The translations under genes and the position numbers were made by a program. Shown here in pieces: positions 9,106-19,711 of a stretch of 64,000 nt of DNA. Position 1 is the stretch's first letter, and each line of letters begins with the position of its first letter. Source of the DNA: Emmonsiellopsis sp. PD_33 (Eukaryota > Ascomycota > Eurotiomycetes > Onygenales > Ajellomycetaceae); NCBI GenBank assembly GCA_032988165.1, contig JANTQF010000150.1, forward strand, positions 1 through 64,000. The letters are read 5' to 3'. The notes under the pieces are model-generated. The model made no database searches. It was not told the DNA's origin and saw only the letters and a program-made list of their open reading frames with translations.

Positions 9106-12100
9106 ATGTCGCAATATAATATGGAGGCCAATGTTGACGGCCTGAAGATTAAGATCGCAATCGGTATGCCTGCAATGTCGCCAAACTGCTCCGATACCAG
9201 ACTAACGGGATGCAACAGATCGCGGAGGAACGTTCACCGATTGTCTGGGTATTGTTGAGGGCCGTGAAGATGATATCGTCGTCAAGCTCCTCTCGCAGGA
9301 TCCCGCCAACTATGCCGATGCGCCCATTGAAGGCATCAGACGGATTCTCGAGCAGGCCACTGGCAAGAATTTTCCACGGGACAAAAAACTGAGCACAGAG
9401 GGCTTCGATAGCTTCAGCATCCGGATGGGCACCACAGTTGCAACCAATGCCCTGCTTGAGCGGAAAGGAGAGCGCGTTGCTCTTTTGATCACGAAGGGAT
9501 TCAAGGATGCGCTGAGAATAGGAACCCAGTCGCGTCCCAAGCTCTTTGCGCTGAATATCGAGAGACCAGATGTATTATATGAAGATGTTGTCGAGGTTGA
9601 CGAGCGAGTCACCATCGAAGACTACCAGCAGAACCCAACGCCAGACCGCGCTGCCCTTCTGCGGACAGTCGAGTCGGATCCCGCGTTGACCAAAGGTCTG
9701 AGCGGAGAGGTCGTCCGTGTTCTGGATAAGTTAGACGAGGAGAAGACGAGACGCGATTTGCAAAAGCTCTACGACGATGGCTATCGTTCTATTGCCGTGT
9801 GTCTTGTCCACTCGTACACGTTTCAAGGTATCCGATATCTCCACTCCGCTGTATATATGGGTTGCTTTTACTAACATTTGACTATAGATCACGAACTTGC
9901 TATTGAGAGAATTGCAAAGGATATTGGATTCCCTCACATCTCTGTTTCTAGCCAGCTTCTTCCTATGATCAAGATGACCTCCCGGGGTGCATCCGCCACT
10001 GCAGATGCGTATCTGACCCCCGTCATTACACGATATATCGAGGGGTTCCGATCCGGTTTCGAAGATAGACTCAGCTCTCAAGATACTCGTTGCGAGTTCA
10101 TGCAGAGCGACGGTGGACTGGTAAACTTTGAAAAGTACCATCTCATCCTACCTATCACCACCAATACATACTAATGGTCTATGCCTAGGTTCTCTGGCCT
10201 CCGGGCTATTCTGTCCGGCCCAGCTGGAGGCGTTGTTGGCCATGCACGTACTTCATTCGATCCTGCAGACAACGTTCCTGTGATTGGGTAAGTGTCCACA
10301 TTCATTTACATTAGTGATTCAAGACCTAACAATCTTCAGATTTGATATGGGTGGCACGAGCACGGATGTCTCCAGATTCGATGGGAAATTCGAACATACT
10401 TTTGAGAACACCACTGCTGGTGTTACTGTCATGGCTCCCCAGCTTGATATCAATACTGTAGCCGCTGGCGGAGGCAGTATTCTCTTCTGGAGACACGGTC
10501 TCTTCGTTGTCGGTCCCGATTCCGCTGGAGCCCATCCTGGCCCTGCGTGTTACCGGAAGGGTGGGCCATTGACAGTCACGGATGCCAATCTGTTCCTAGG
10601 CAGACTCCTCCCAGACTATTTCCCGAAGATCTTTGGACCCAATGAGAATGAGGCCCTCGATGTTGAGATCACCCGCAAGAAATTTACCGAACTTGCACAG
10701 CAGATTAACGAAGAAACTGGCCAAAACAAAACCGCCGAAGAGATTGCGCTTGGCTTCATTCAGGTGGCCAACGAGTCAATGGCTAAGCCCATCAGAGCTC
10801 TTACCGAAGCCCGTGGATATGATACCTCTGCTCACAATCTTGCCTGTTTTGGTGGTGCCGGCGGTCAGCATGCTTGTGCTATTGCTGCATCTTTGTCCAT
10901 ACAAACAGTTATCATCCACCGATATTCGTCTATTCTCTCTGCATACGGAATGGCCCTTGCTGATGCGGTTCATGAGGCTCAGGAGCCAGCTTCGGGAGTG
11001 TTCAATGCAGAATCCCTCGTTCCTATCCGCGAACGCATCACCTCTCTCAAGGAGAAGGTCCACAAGGAGTTGGTTGCTGATGGTATTCCATCCGATCAAA
11101 TCAGCCATGAGGTTTACCTTAACCTTCGATACCAGGGTACTGATAACCTGTTGATGATCCTTGAGCCTGCCGATGGAGACTTCGCTCAAGCATTCATCAA
11201 TGAGCACCATCGCGAATTCTCGTTCTCTTTCCCTGGCCGCAACATTTTGGTCGAAGACATCCGTGTTCGTGGTGTTGGAAAGTCCCTCTCCATCCCCGAG
11301 GAGTCGCCACAAGCGGAACTCAAGGCGATCAACGCCGTTGCTATTGGAACTGAGAAGCAAGATGACTCTACCTCTGTCTATTTCACTGGTGTTGGACAGA
11401 CCACCACTCCCGTCTTCTTCCTCGGCAATCTTACCCCAGGGGATAAGATTCAAGGCCCTGCTATGATCATTGACAAAACCCAGACGATTGTTGTTGAACC
11501 AACTGCTACTGCAACTATCCTTTCGAAGCATGTTATTCTCGATGTTGAGCCAACCCGCAAGAGTGACAGCAATGATGACACCAAGCTGGTGGTTGACCCC
11601 ATCAAACTCTCCATTTTCGGCCACCGCTTCATGTCAGTTGCGGACCAGATGAGCCGGATGTTCCAGAAAACTTCCGTTTCTACTAATATTAAGGAGCGTT
11701 TGGATTTCTCTTGTGCTATGTTCTCGCCTGATGGAAAACTTGTCGCCAATGCTCCCAACGTTCCCGTACACCTTGGAAGTAAGTGCTCACTACCGGGAAT
11801 CCGTCTGTTTTAAGGTAAACCATTACTGATTTTGTTCTAGGCATGGAATATGCTGTTCGCTTCCAATGTGAGCAGTATAAGGATCAGCTGAAGCCAGGTG
11901 ATCATCTTTGCACCAACCATCCTCTTGCCGGCGGTACCCATCTGCCCGATATTACAATCATCACCCCAGTTTGGGATGCAGAGGGCAAATCGATCATCTT
12001 CTTCCTTGCCTCTCGTGGCCATCATGGTGAGCAGCTTTCCTCCTCTCATCAATCCAAATCCTCAAGAAAGATAGATTAATTCTTTCAATGCAGCCGAAAT

Positions 12101-13521
12101 CGGGGGTACCAAACCGGGCTCCATGCCATCCGACAGCAAATTGCTCTACGAGGAGGGTGCCCAGACAATGGGTTTCAAAATCGTATCCGAAGGCCGCTTT
12201 GAGGAAGAGGTAGTCCGAAAATTCCTCTACGACGAGCCCGCCGCCTACCCCGGTTGCAGCGGTACCCGAACTTACAATGACAACGTCTCCGACCTCAAGG
12301 CCGCCATTGCCGCTAACCAAAAGGGTGCCCAGCTTCTCCAAGCTCTCGTTGCCGAGAATACCCTGCGCGTAGTCCACTTCTACATGGACGCCATCAAGGA
12401 GAACGCAGAGGTTGCCGTCCGTGACCTCCTAAAGAAGATCAGCAAGCAAACTAACGGCGAGCCCCTCCGCTTCTCTGACTTCATGGACGACGGCACCGAA
12501 ATCCGTCTCGAAATCCGCATTGACGGCGAGTCCGGCTCGGCTGATTTCGACTTCACCGGCACCGGCCGTGAGACCTTCAACTGTCTCAACGCACCAAAGG
12601 CCATCGCCCACTCCGCCATCATCTACTCCCTCCGCGCCCTCATTAACGTCGACATACCCCTAAACCAGGGCTGTCTGGCGCCCATCAACGTCATCATCCC
12701 CTCAGGAACCCTACTCAACCCATCAGGCTACGCGGCCGTCTGCGCGGGAAACCCAATCACCTCACAGCGCATCACTGACGTCGTCCTGGGCGCCTTCCAA
12801 GCCTGCGCTGCCTCCCAAGGCTGCTGCAACATTCTCTCCTTTGGCATAGGCGGGCTGGATAAAGACGGCAATGAGGTCCCTGGCTTCGGCGTCGGCGAGA
12901 CCATCTGCGGTGGATCCGGCGCCGGTCCCACCTGGCACGGCACTTCAGGTGTCCACGTCCACATGACAAACACCCGCATTACGGACGCGGAGGTCTACGA
13001 GCTCCGCTACCCCGTTATCCTGCGCCAGTTCTCTATTCGCAAGGGATCCGGCGGCAAGGGGCTATATAATGGAGGTGACGGCGTGATTCGGGAGATGGAG
13101 TTCCGCATGCCGCTGTCTGCGTCTATGCTTAGTGAGAGACGGGTCTATAGACCGTATGGGCTGGCGGGCGGTGAGCCGGGCCAGGCGGGGCTGAATTTAT
13201 ATATCAAGAAGGAGTTGGATGGGGAGGAACGGGTTATTAATATTGGGGCTAAGATGGAGTTGAATGTGAAGCCGGGTGAGAGGATTGTTATTCATACGTA
13301 AGTTTTAACCCCCTCCCTCATCCTGTAAATAAGCGCTACTAGTACCCTTTTTGTGGATGGTAGTGTCTAACTCGAGTTCTCTTTTTAGGCCCGGTGGAGG
13401 TGGATGGGGTAGCCCAAGCGACAAGCCAGTGTCCAAGGTTATTGGAAACACGACGTACAGAGCTTTCGAGCCGAGAGGCAGTGTGCATGCATTCATGATG
13501 AGTGCTGAGGCTGCGCAGTGA
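9106..13521 (+). CDS. OXP1: 5-oxoprolinase (ATP-hydrolysing), hydantoinase A/B fusion
   Basis: Eight exons give 1324 residues: 9106-9163, 9219-9827, 9888-10134, 10189-10287, 10340-11778, 11841-12026, 12094-13297 and 13389-13521. All seven introns are GT-AG and 52-91 bp long. The enzyme hydrolyses 5-oxo-L-proline (pyroglutamate) to glutamate with ATP in the cytosol, in glutathione turnover. The N-terminal half is a hydantoinase A domain: IAIDRGGTFTD near residues 17-27 and GFDMGGTSTDVSRF after the fourth intron are its paired nucleotide-binding motifs. The C-terminal half, from about residue 800, is hydantoinase B, with conserved stretches such as DHLCTNHPLAGGTHLPD and a Gly-rich end. The length equals the usual 1270-1330 of eukaryotic enzymes. 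Start: the ATG at 9106, which gives a short hydrophilic lead. Neighbours suggest a pyroglutamate or nitrogen recovery role. Confidence 0.95.
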
Positions 13522-14040
13522 TGAGATAATGAATGATTTTATGTCCTGTGATGTATGTATGTTTTTGTCATCTGCTCTTTTTGGAATTTATATAGATGAA
13601 AGCGATAGTTAGTTTATTCCCCCCTTTTCTTTTTAGATAGATGATAGATGGTTGAGGAGAAGACAAGACATTATTTTGGTTTTTGTCAATTGTATGAACA
13701 TAAAAATTCGTTTATTGATCTATACGACGGAGCAGTCAATTCTACGACGAACAATCATTCCAGCCAAAAGCGTCAAAGAAAATAATAACAGATTAGGATT
13801 ACAAAGTAGGTATCAAAGAAGGACCAAATAAATCAGTCAGTAAGGCTTTAGAAGGTATCACCTCCCCATCCATCCCTAAAAAAAACACCCAGCGCCCAAA
13901 AATCACAAAAGTCACAGAAGTCAAACATAAACACGTAGTTATACCAAAGAAAATCGCCCAATCACGTCCCCAAACTCCACATATCCATCATTATAAAACT
14001 CCAACCGTCGAGACGCAACACCTGCAACCCCAAAAACACC
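13522..14040. other. intergenic, convergent gene ends
   Basis: An AT-rich 3'-UTR region between the oxoprolinase and the regulator on the opposite strand. No coding potential is seen. Confidence 0.5.
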
Positions 14041-16375
14041 TTACGTCAAACTCAACTTCCACCCACCAAGCATAGCCATCGCCCGCTCCCACTCAAACCG
14101 CTTCGTCCGCTTCCTCGACGGTCTCAGGGGATCGGCCACCCCAGCTCTGAACGAGAACTGGTCGACATTAGAGTTCATAATCGCATTCAGCGCCAAGTAA
14201 TCTGACGGACTGCCAGTGATGGTTTCGTTCTTGTTGGCGTTGCTTCGGTGGTGCGCTTTTCGTCTCTTCCGGTCATCTTGGACTGCAAGGTCGCGTTGGC
14301 GCCAGACCAGCTCGACGACTTCGCGTGCGGGGGCGACGTTCTGTAATCGGTCGACCGGTCAGTCAGTCAGTCAGCACCGTATAATAAATACAATATTAAT
14401 CTGGGTTGAATGCATGTTATTCTTGGTAGGCGTCGACTTACCCCGAACCGCTTCAAGCTCTCCGACTTCCCAAATATCTTCAGCACAGTTATCCTCTCCT
14501 CATCGCCCGTGGCACAGCAGCCTGCAAGGAACAGCGGCCACAGCGGCATCGTCGCATTCCCAATTGTGCCGCTTAATTCTTCCACGATCAATCGCAGAAT
14601 TTCCCGTACGTACTTTTCCCTGTCCGCCGCAGGCAGGTTCGGCAGACGGCCCGTATTCGGACGGTAGGATGCGGGCTCCCCCGCCGGCCGGGAGACGGGG
14701 GCATATATCTCGTGTAGAAGGAGGAGGGCAGCGTAGCGGTATGTTTCTGCGGTGGCTATCAATTCGGACACGAAGCGTTGGTCGGTAGTGGAATTGTGTT
14801 CTCCGGTGTCGACGGATGGTGGCGGGGTTTGGCGGAGATTCTCAAGGTCTCGTCTGAGGAGGTAGACTCTGGATTGGAGGAGGCGGAGGGAGTCGATCTC
14901 CGGTTCGGTGGGGGTAGACGCTTGGGGGTTTTGACAGGCAAGTTCGGCGATTTCATTTATGAGAAGTAGAAGGGAGTTGCTGAAGCCCATGTATGGGTCG
15001 ATTTGGTTGAGGGTGTCGAGGGGGGTGTGGGTTAGGAGGAGGTTGGTGGATTTCGAGAAGATGAGGCTGGCTTGGGGGATGTTGGTGTCCTGGTGGGAGG
15101 TAGGGCTTTCGCAGGATAAGTCGCAGTGAGAACTTGGTGTTTGGTTTGCTAGTGTGGTTAATGAATTGCTGTATGCAGGGCCCTCCCAATTGTTAAATTG
15201 GATATCGTCATCTATGCGGAAAGCGGTGCGGGCGAGTACGATGTGGAATGCAAAATAGCGATGGAAAAATCTATCCAGCTGTTCGCTATGCGTTGAAAGA
15301 AATGATGGAGACGACTGACGACATCGACTGAGCAAATGCCAGAGGCCATTCAAGTGAGTGACCCAGGACCGGGAGGACCTGTCCGATATCTAATCCACGG
15401 AGTGTTAACAAGTAATTCGACAGACGGATTCCGATTTCAAGTCAAAGAACATTACCTCAAACCAGCAAAGCATCAACACAAGACCCAAGGCCTCATCAAT
15501 TTCCCTACTACTCCCAGTGCCCTCGTTCAAAATCTGTATTAGTATTTTTAAAGCTCTTTGTCGATGTTCCAACGCTACAACGCTGTAATTTGAATCCGTG
15601 AGCCTTAGGGTATTTGCCGAAATGGCCAATGTCGCGTGATAGAGGCCCTGCGACTGCATCGCCATCGGTAAGATCAAGTAGCGATACGGATTGTTTTGGG
15701 CGTCATCTAGAAGCGTAGATGAACTGCATATAACGGCCTCGTAATACGAGAGTAGAGAGCTATCGTAGTCTGTCGTGCGGAACATAGCCGGCCCAAACCT
15801 GAGAGAGGGCCGAAGAACGAGCGCGCTACTCTCGTTATAGGGCCTTTCAGTCTGATAGACGGTCCGGGTGGTATAGCCGCCTTTCTCAATCGCTTCATCG
15901 TCATAAGCAAAATAGAGCCGCAAGTCATCCACCGTCGTGTTCAAGAACATAGCCGGCTGGGCCTGGCCGTCTTTCGACCAATTGTGGTCATGAGTTGAAT
16001 GGCAGAGATTCCCATCGTTTCCTCTTCCTGATCTCAAATTCTGCGCTTCCTGTAGACATCGACGGGCCTCTTTCCCGGCCTTACTATTCCGCTTAGACCA
16101 GACGCCGGCGCGGCCATGGCACACGCCTTTTGACAACGACTCCTCGTGCCAAATGAGGCGTACACCATAATTGCAAGAGTCGCCATTCCTTGCACAGCGC
16201 AGACAGACGGGTCGATTCTCTATGCATCTAGGTTAGCAAATCAATCAGGTCCCATGGAAGTAGATCGTCAACCCGCCACCGCGTTGACCCAAGCGCTCCT
16301 CTTACCGTCACATTTAACACGCCGTTCGCGACAGGACCAACAGCCGGTCCTGGTCCTAGATATCGACGATGTCAT
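14041..16375 (-). CDS. Zn2Cys6 transcription factor with fungal-specific TF domain
   Basis: Four exons give 693 residues: 16375-16306, 16219-15456, 15389-14442 and 14340-14041. The first two exons join to make one complete zinc cluster: GCWSCRERRVKCDENRPVCL, then RCARNGDSC, spacing C-x2-C-x6-C-x6-C-x2-C-x6-C, near residues 12-39. The rest matches the fungal-specific TF domain 2 type, with FEISDRSSRSW followed by THLNGLWHLL after the second junction. Such proteins bind CGG-containing sites as nuclear regulators of local or catabolic genes. The first intron falls inside the zinc cluster, so unspliced RNA would not encode the DNA-binding domain. Its position beside the oxoprolinase/permease pair makes it a candidate local regulator (inference). 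The promoter holds an 11-bp direct repeat GGCGGCTAGTT at 16555-16565 and 16630-16640 that might serve autoregulation. A short TCAG repeat lies in the last intron. Confidence 0.88.
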
Positions 16376-16767
16376 TACCGCTTGCTCAGCAGGCGAGCGG
16401 CTCACTCAACGTAGCGCTGGAGCAGGATGTCTGTCGTCAACCGGATTGATTAGCCTTACAGCTCCTTCGCCCAGGAGAGAAAAACTGGGGAAAGGGAGCA
16501 TCCGGCCCACAGACGGGGCTCATCAGTTCGCTTCGACGCCATCGCGAGCTAAACGGCGGCTAGTTGCACGTCGTCGAACTGCTGACCCGCAAGCCCTAAT
16601 CCCTTAACTAGCCCCTTTTGGCTGCGCTTGGCGGCTAGTTAACTGTGGAGCTGCCCGAGTTACACGCCGGAGACGCCAGGAGGGGGAATGTAAATTCTGG
16701 AGTTGCATCGTAGAGCCACGCGAGATAGTTGGACTGGTATTTAATGAATTAACTCCCAAATATACGT
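16376..16767. promoter_or_regulatory. regulator promoter and SDR 3' end
   Basis: A 392-bp stretch upstream of the Zn2Cys6 gene. It contains the direct repeat GGCGGCTAGTT at 16555-16565 and 16630-16640. CGG triplets of this kind resemble half-sites of zinc cluster regulators. No gene is seen. Confidence 0.35.
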
Positions 16768-18200
16768 CTATTTCGCCTTCCGGCTCCTTCTTGACCCTGG
16801 CGTTTGTTGTTTATTGCTGTTCCCATTATCCGAGGCTGCATCAGTTGCATTCTTCTGTTCAGCCGGCTTCTTCTTCTCCGCCTCAAAGGCCTCCCTCTCT
16901 TTCTTCTCAAGTGCCCGGAGGACAGCCCCCTCTTTCTCCCTCACCTCAATCTGGCGGGAGCTAAACTCCCACAAGTCTTTCGCAATTTTCTCGTCCTTGA
17001 TCTCGGGCCGGAGTGCGTCCCTCTCTTTGCATTCTTTAATCAGTTTACCGCCAGCAATACCCGCGCCAACTCCGGCTCCCCCGATATGCTCTGCAGCAGA
17101 GCTTAATCCAGCTTCCATCGCAGCCATAAGGAAGCTCTGTGCTCCTTGTTCTGGTGATTTTAAAACCAACCACCAAATTGGCCAGGTGACTAAGTAGAAG
17201 AGGAGTCCCCAAAGCGAGCCGCCCGTTAGCCACCGCCTGGTACCAGGCGTACGTGAGAAACCCGGATCTACAACAAGAACGCGGGTATTGCAGGGTCGTT
17301 TGTCGGGTCGTTCGTAGGCCGAAAGATGCGATTGGAAGGATTTGGCGAATACCATGAGTGCGAGTTTCGATGTTGCGTATATGCTGCTTTCTGATGGTTT
17401 AGGCTTCGATAATTTGGCCGCTTTCTTTGTAGATTTTGGTTTTGTGGATGTCGGCATATTTACTGATGTCGTTGCTGTTGTGCGCATAGTCCTTTCTTCG
17501 AGTGCCTTGAAATCCAACTTTCCACCAATATAACCAGAGCAAGTGCTAAATATCACCCTCACATCCCGATCTGGCGGTTGAGCTCGCAAGGCAGGACTTA
17601 GAATACTAAGAAGGTGATAATTGGCGAGATAGTTGACTTGCCATTCTTCATCTAGACAGTCCATAGTTGCCCGGGGTTTTGAGCGAGAGGGTTTCAGGGT
17701 GTTTGCACAGAGTATAACCATATCGAGGCGCCGGGGTGGGGCGTTATCAACCCATTTTGTAGCGAATGTTCGGATGGAATAGAGAGAGGAGAGGTCGACT
17801 TGTTCAGCATATATAAGTTGGTTTCCGGTGGAATTACGAAGGCCTTCGATGTAGTCAACGAGGAAAGGATCGGACGGGGCGTGCTGTGTGAGGATGATGA
17901 TTTGAGCGCCTTGAGTAGCCAACTCTTTGGCAATGGAAGCTCCAATGCCTGATGTTCCGCCCTATCGAAAAGCACCAGCAATTAGCAAAATGCGTACATT
18001 CAATGCCTGGTAGAGTGCCATACCGTGATCATCACCACCTTTGAGTGCATCAGCCTCTCTGAAGTATTCTTTGTGCCGCCAAAGTATCTCTTGAGTAGGA
18101 CGATGCCGCCCACCCAAGGGGCCACCTTCAGGATCGGGATGGCATAGGGGATGCTCGACACCCCTTCGAGAAACCCCTGCGCTATTATATGAATCGGCAT
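16768..18200 (-). CDS. short-chain dehydrogenase/reductase, membrane-associated, retinol-dehydrogenase-like
   Basis: Two exons, 18200-18024 and 17961-16768, give 456 residues. The 62-bp phase-0 intron splits the cofactor motif: VVMIT joins to GGTSGIGASIAKEL, forming TGGTSGIG (NAD(P)-binding, about residues 58-66). The catalytic Tyr and Lys sit in SSIYATSKLALMVF. Asn in LANYHLL and the Asp/Gly of VVDPGFSRT complete the fold. A hydrophobic stretch (LWGLLFYLVTWPIWWLVL) and hydrophobic N-terminal residues suggest attachment to ER or lipid droplet membrane. The C-terminal 100 residues are charged, with Lys/Glu-rich coiled-coil potential and a basic end. That tail and a Lys/Ser insert before the YxxxK motif make it longer than the usual 330-residue family member. 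The start ATG at 18200 is an assumption: an in-frame stop lies 13 codons upstream and the sequence just before could be a splice acceptor for a further exon. The substrate is unknown. Confidence 0.82.
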
Positions 18201-18441
18201 GGTGTAAATATGCCCCCAGTACAAACAGAGGCCCTGTCAATGGTCAGCGGTGGTCTCACGTATTTCTTGTCTTCAAGTTGCGGTCGTTTGGAGCTGGCAG
18301 AAAATTACGTCAGCCACGATGCCGCACGCTAGTCCGTGTCGATCTGCCGCAGATAAATATCAACAGAGCTGCTCCAACATCAACATCAGCACTTACAGCA
18401 GTTGTCTTGATGCGCGATGGAGGCAGATACAGCACACAATA
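18201..18441. promoter_or_regulatory. divergent promoter, SDR and G-patch genes
   Basis: A compact 241-bp spacer between two divergent starts. An in-frame ATG for the + gene exists at 18250, but the protein-like sequence begins at 18442. Confidence 0.4.
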
Positions 18442-19182
18442 ATGGACTACGATGATGATGAATACTTCCTGCCCCTCGAGGACCAACGCGTCTTTGGGGC
18501 CGGCATCAAGCGGAAACGAGTCCCCTTCGTCCCCTCCAGCGAGGCTGTTCTCTCTACGTCAAAAGACACATCCGGCACGTCTAGCATACAGTCGCCACAA
18601 TCAGAGCCCTCCTCGATAGGAGACAAATACCTATCCATCGTTCTCTCCTCATCTGGAGCAAGGAATAGTAACCCAGATTCCTCTCTCGCGCGCTCCAAAT
18701 CCACCCCGCCATCGGCATTACCATCCGAATCTAACTCCGCGTTGACATGCGAAATATGCCGGCTTCCTCTATCTTCTGCTCCGCCGCGCTCTAAAGACGA
18801 TGGGAACACAGCTCAGCCGCATGAGGCCAGCCTCGCACACCAAGTTTGCCTCCCACACTCTCACCCCCCCTCCGCCATAGACCGTACGCGGACCGGATAT
18901 AAATATCTCTCTACACAGGGCTGGGATCCAGATTCCCGCCTGGGACTAGGTGCAAGGGGACAGGGGATACAAATACCAATAAAAATCAAGGTAAAGAATG
19001 ACACTCTGGGACTGGGGATCAAGCCTCCCAAGCCCAACGAGAGGCCGGCCAAGGTGAAGAAAGAGGAGAAATTAAATGCGAAGCAGGTGCGGAAGATGGA
19101 ACAGGAGTCGAAGCATAAGGGGGATAAGTTGAGAGAGATGTTTTATTCTCGGGAGGATGTTGAGAAGTACCTGGGTCGGTGA
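18442..19182 (+). CDS. G-patch domain protein
   Basis: One exon of 246 residues beginning MDYDDDEYFLPLEDQRVFG. A Cys pair (CEICRLPL, near residue 98) with following His and Cys residues (HEASLAHQVCLPH) may form a small zinc-binding unit. It is followed by the G-patch: TQGWDPDSRLGLGARGQGI (near 160-178), a glycine-rich motif that in known proteins activates DEAH helicases or binds RNA. The C-terminus is Lys/Glu-rich, with NAKQVRKMEQESKHKGDKLR-like charged helix and a final YSREDVEKYLGR. The arrangement resembles the GPANK1 type of G-patch proteins without ankyrin repeats (moderate confidence). A nuclear RNA-processing role is likely by family, and PRP22, a DEAH helicase of the kind such proteins can activate, lies 9 kb away, though no link is shown. 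I preferred the start at 18442 over 18250 because the upstream residues look like UTR. Confidence 0.82.
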   Translation: MDYDDDEYFLPLEDQRVFGAGIKRKRVPFVPSSEAVLSTSKDTSGTSSIQSPQSEPSSIGDKYLSIVLSSSGARNSNPDSSLARSKSTPPSALPSESNSALTCEICRLPLSSAPPRSKDDGNTAQPHEASLAHQVCLPHSHPPSAIDRTRTGYKYLSTQGWDPDSRLGLGARGQGIQIPIKIKVKNDTLGLGIKPPKPNERPAKVKKEEKLNAKQVRKMEQESKHKGDKLREMFYSREDVEKYLGR

Positions 19183-19711
19183 GTCAATGTATTGCGTTGA
19201 TGGTGATCTGGCCAGTTTGAGAGACGAAGTTTGGTGAACTCCCGAAAGGTTGGTGGTTTCTTTTATGTAATATTGATACCATTCACGTCCGTATGATATT
19301 TTCTTGTTGTGATGACATTGTTAAATAGATTTCCTAATGTCCTACTAAGAAATGATAGGAAATCTTTCCACTTTGCAAGTACCTCTAAATATCAGAGTCC
19401 TAGTGGACTAGGCTCACGCTACGCTACTGGAATACCTGGTCCTAGTCATTTCAAGGTTGCAAGCTGCAAGCTGTTGCGAATGTGACACTCTTTCTCGTCA
19501 TTACTGCCTGGATGTAGGCATGAATCGATCACACATCCTATATACGTGTCCAAAATAGTGGCCAAGGAGGATGAACCCATGATGTGGCTTCTTCTATTCG
19601 ATCATTGTATAATAACTCCAAGGGACCCCATAGCTAACGCATTTTTCCCTCGCAAGATCTTCCGCCGTTTTGGAGAGACCAGCCTCGAAGTCATCATTCA
19701 AATTCAAAACC
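19183..19711. other. intergenic: G-patch 3' end and Hsp70-like promoter
   Basis: A 529-bp AT-rich stretch between two + strand genes. It holds a perfect dyad CCTAGTGGACTAGG at 19399-19412. No gene is seen. Confidence 0.4.

Noticed and set aside
10776..11624. 282-codon antisense frame within 5-oxoprolinase
   Set aside because: Shadow of a well-conserved exon. No homology-like motif.
18250..18441. Upstream in-frame ATG for the G-patch protein
   Set aside because: Residues before 18442 look like UTR. The acidic MDYDDDEYF start is more typical.
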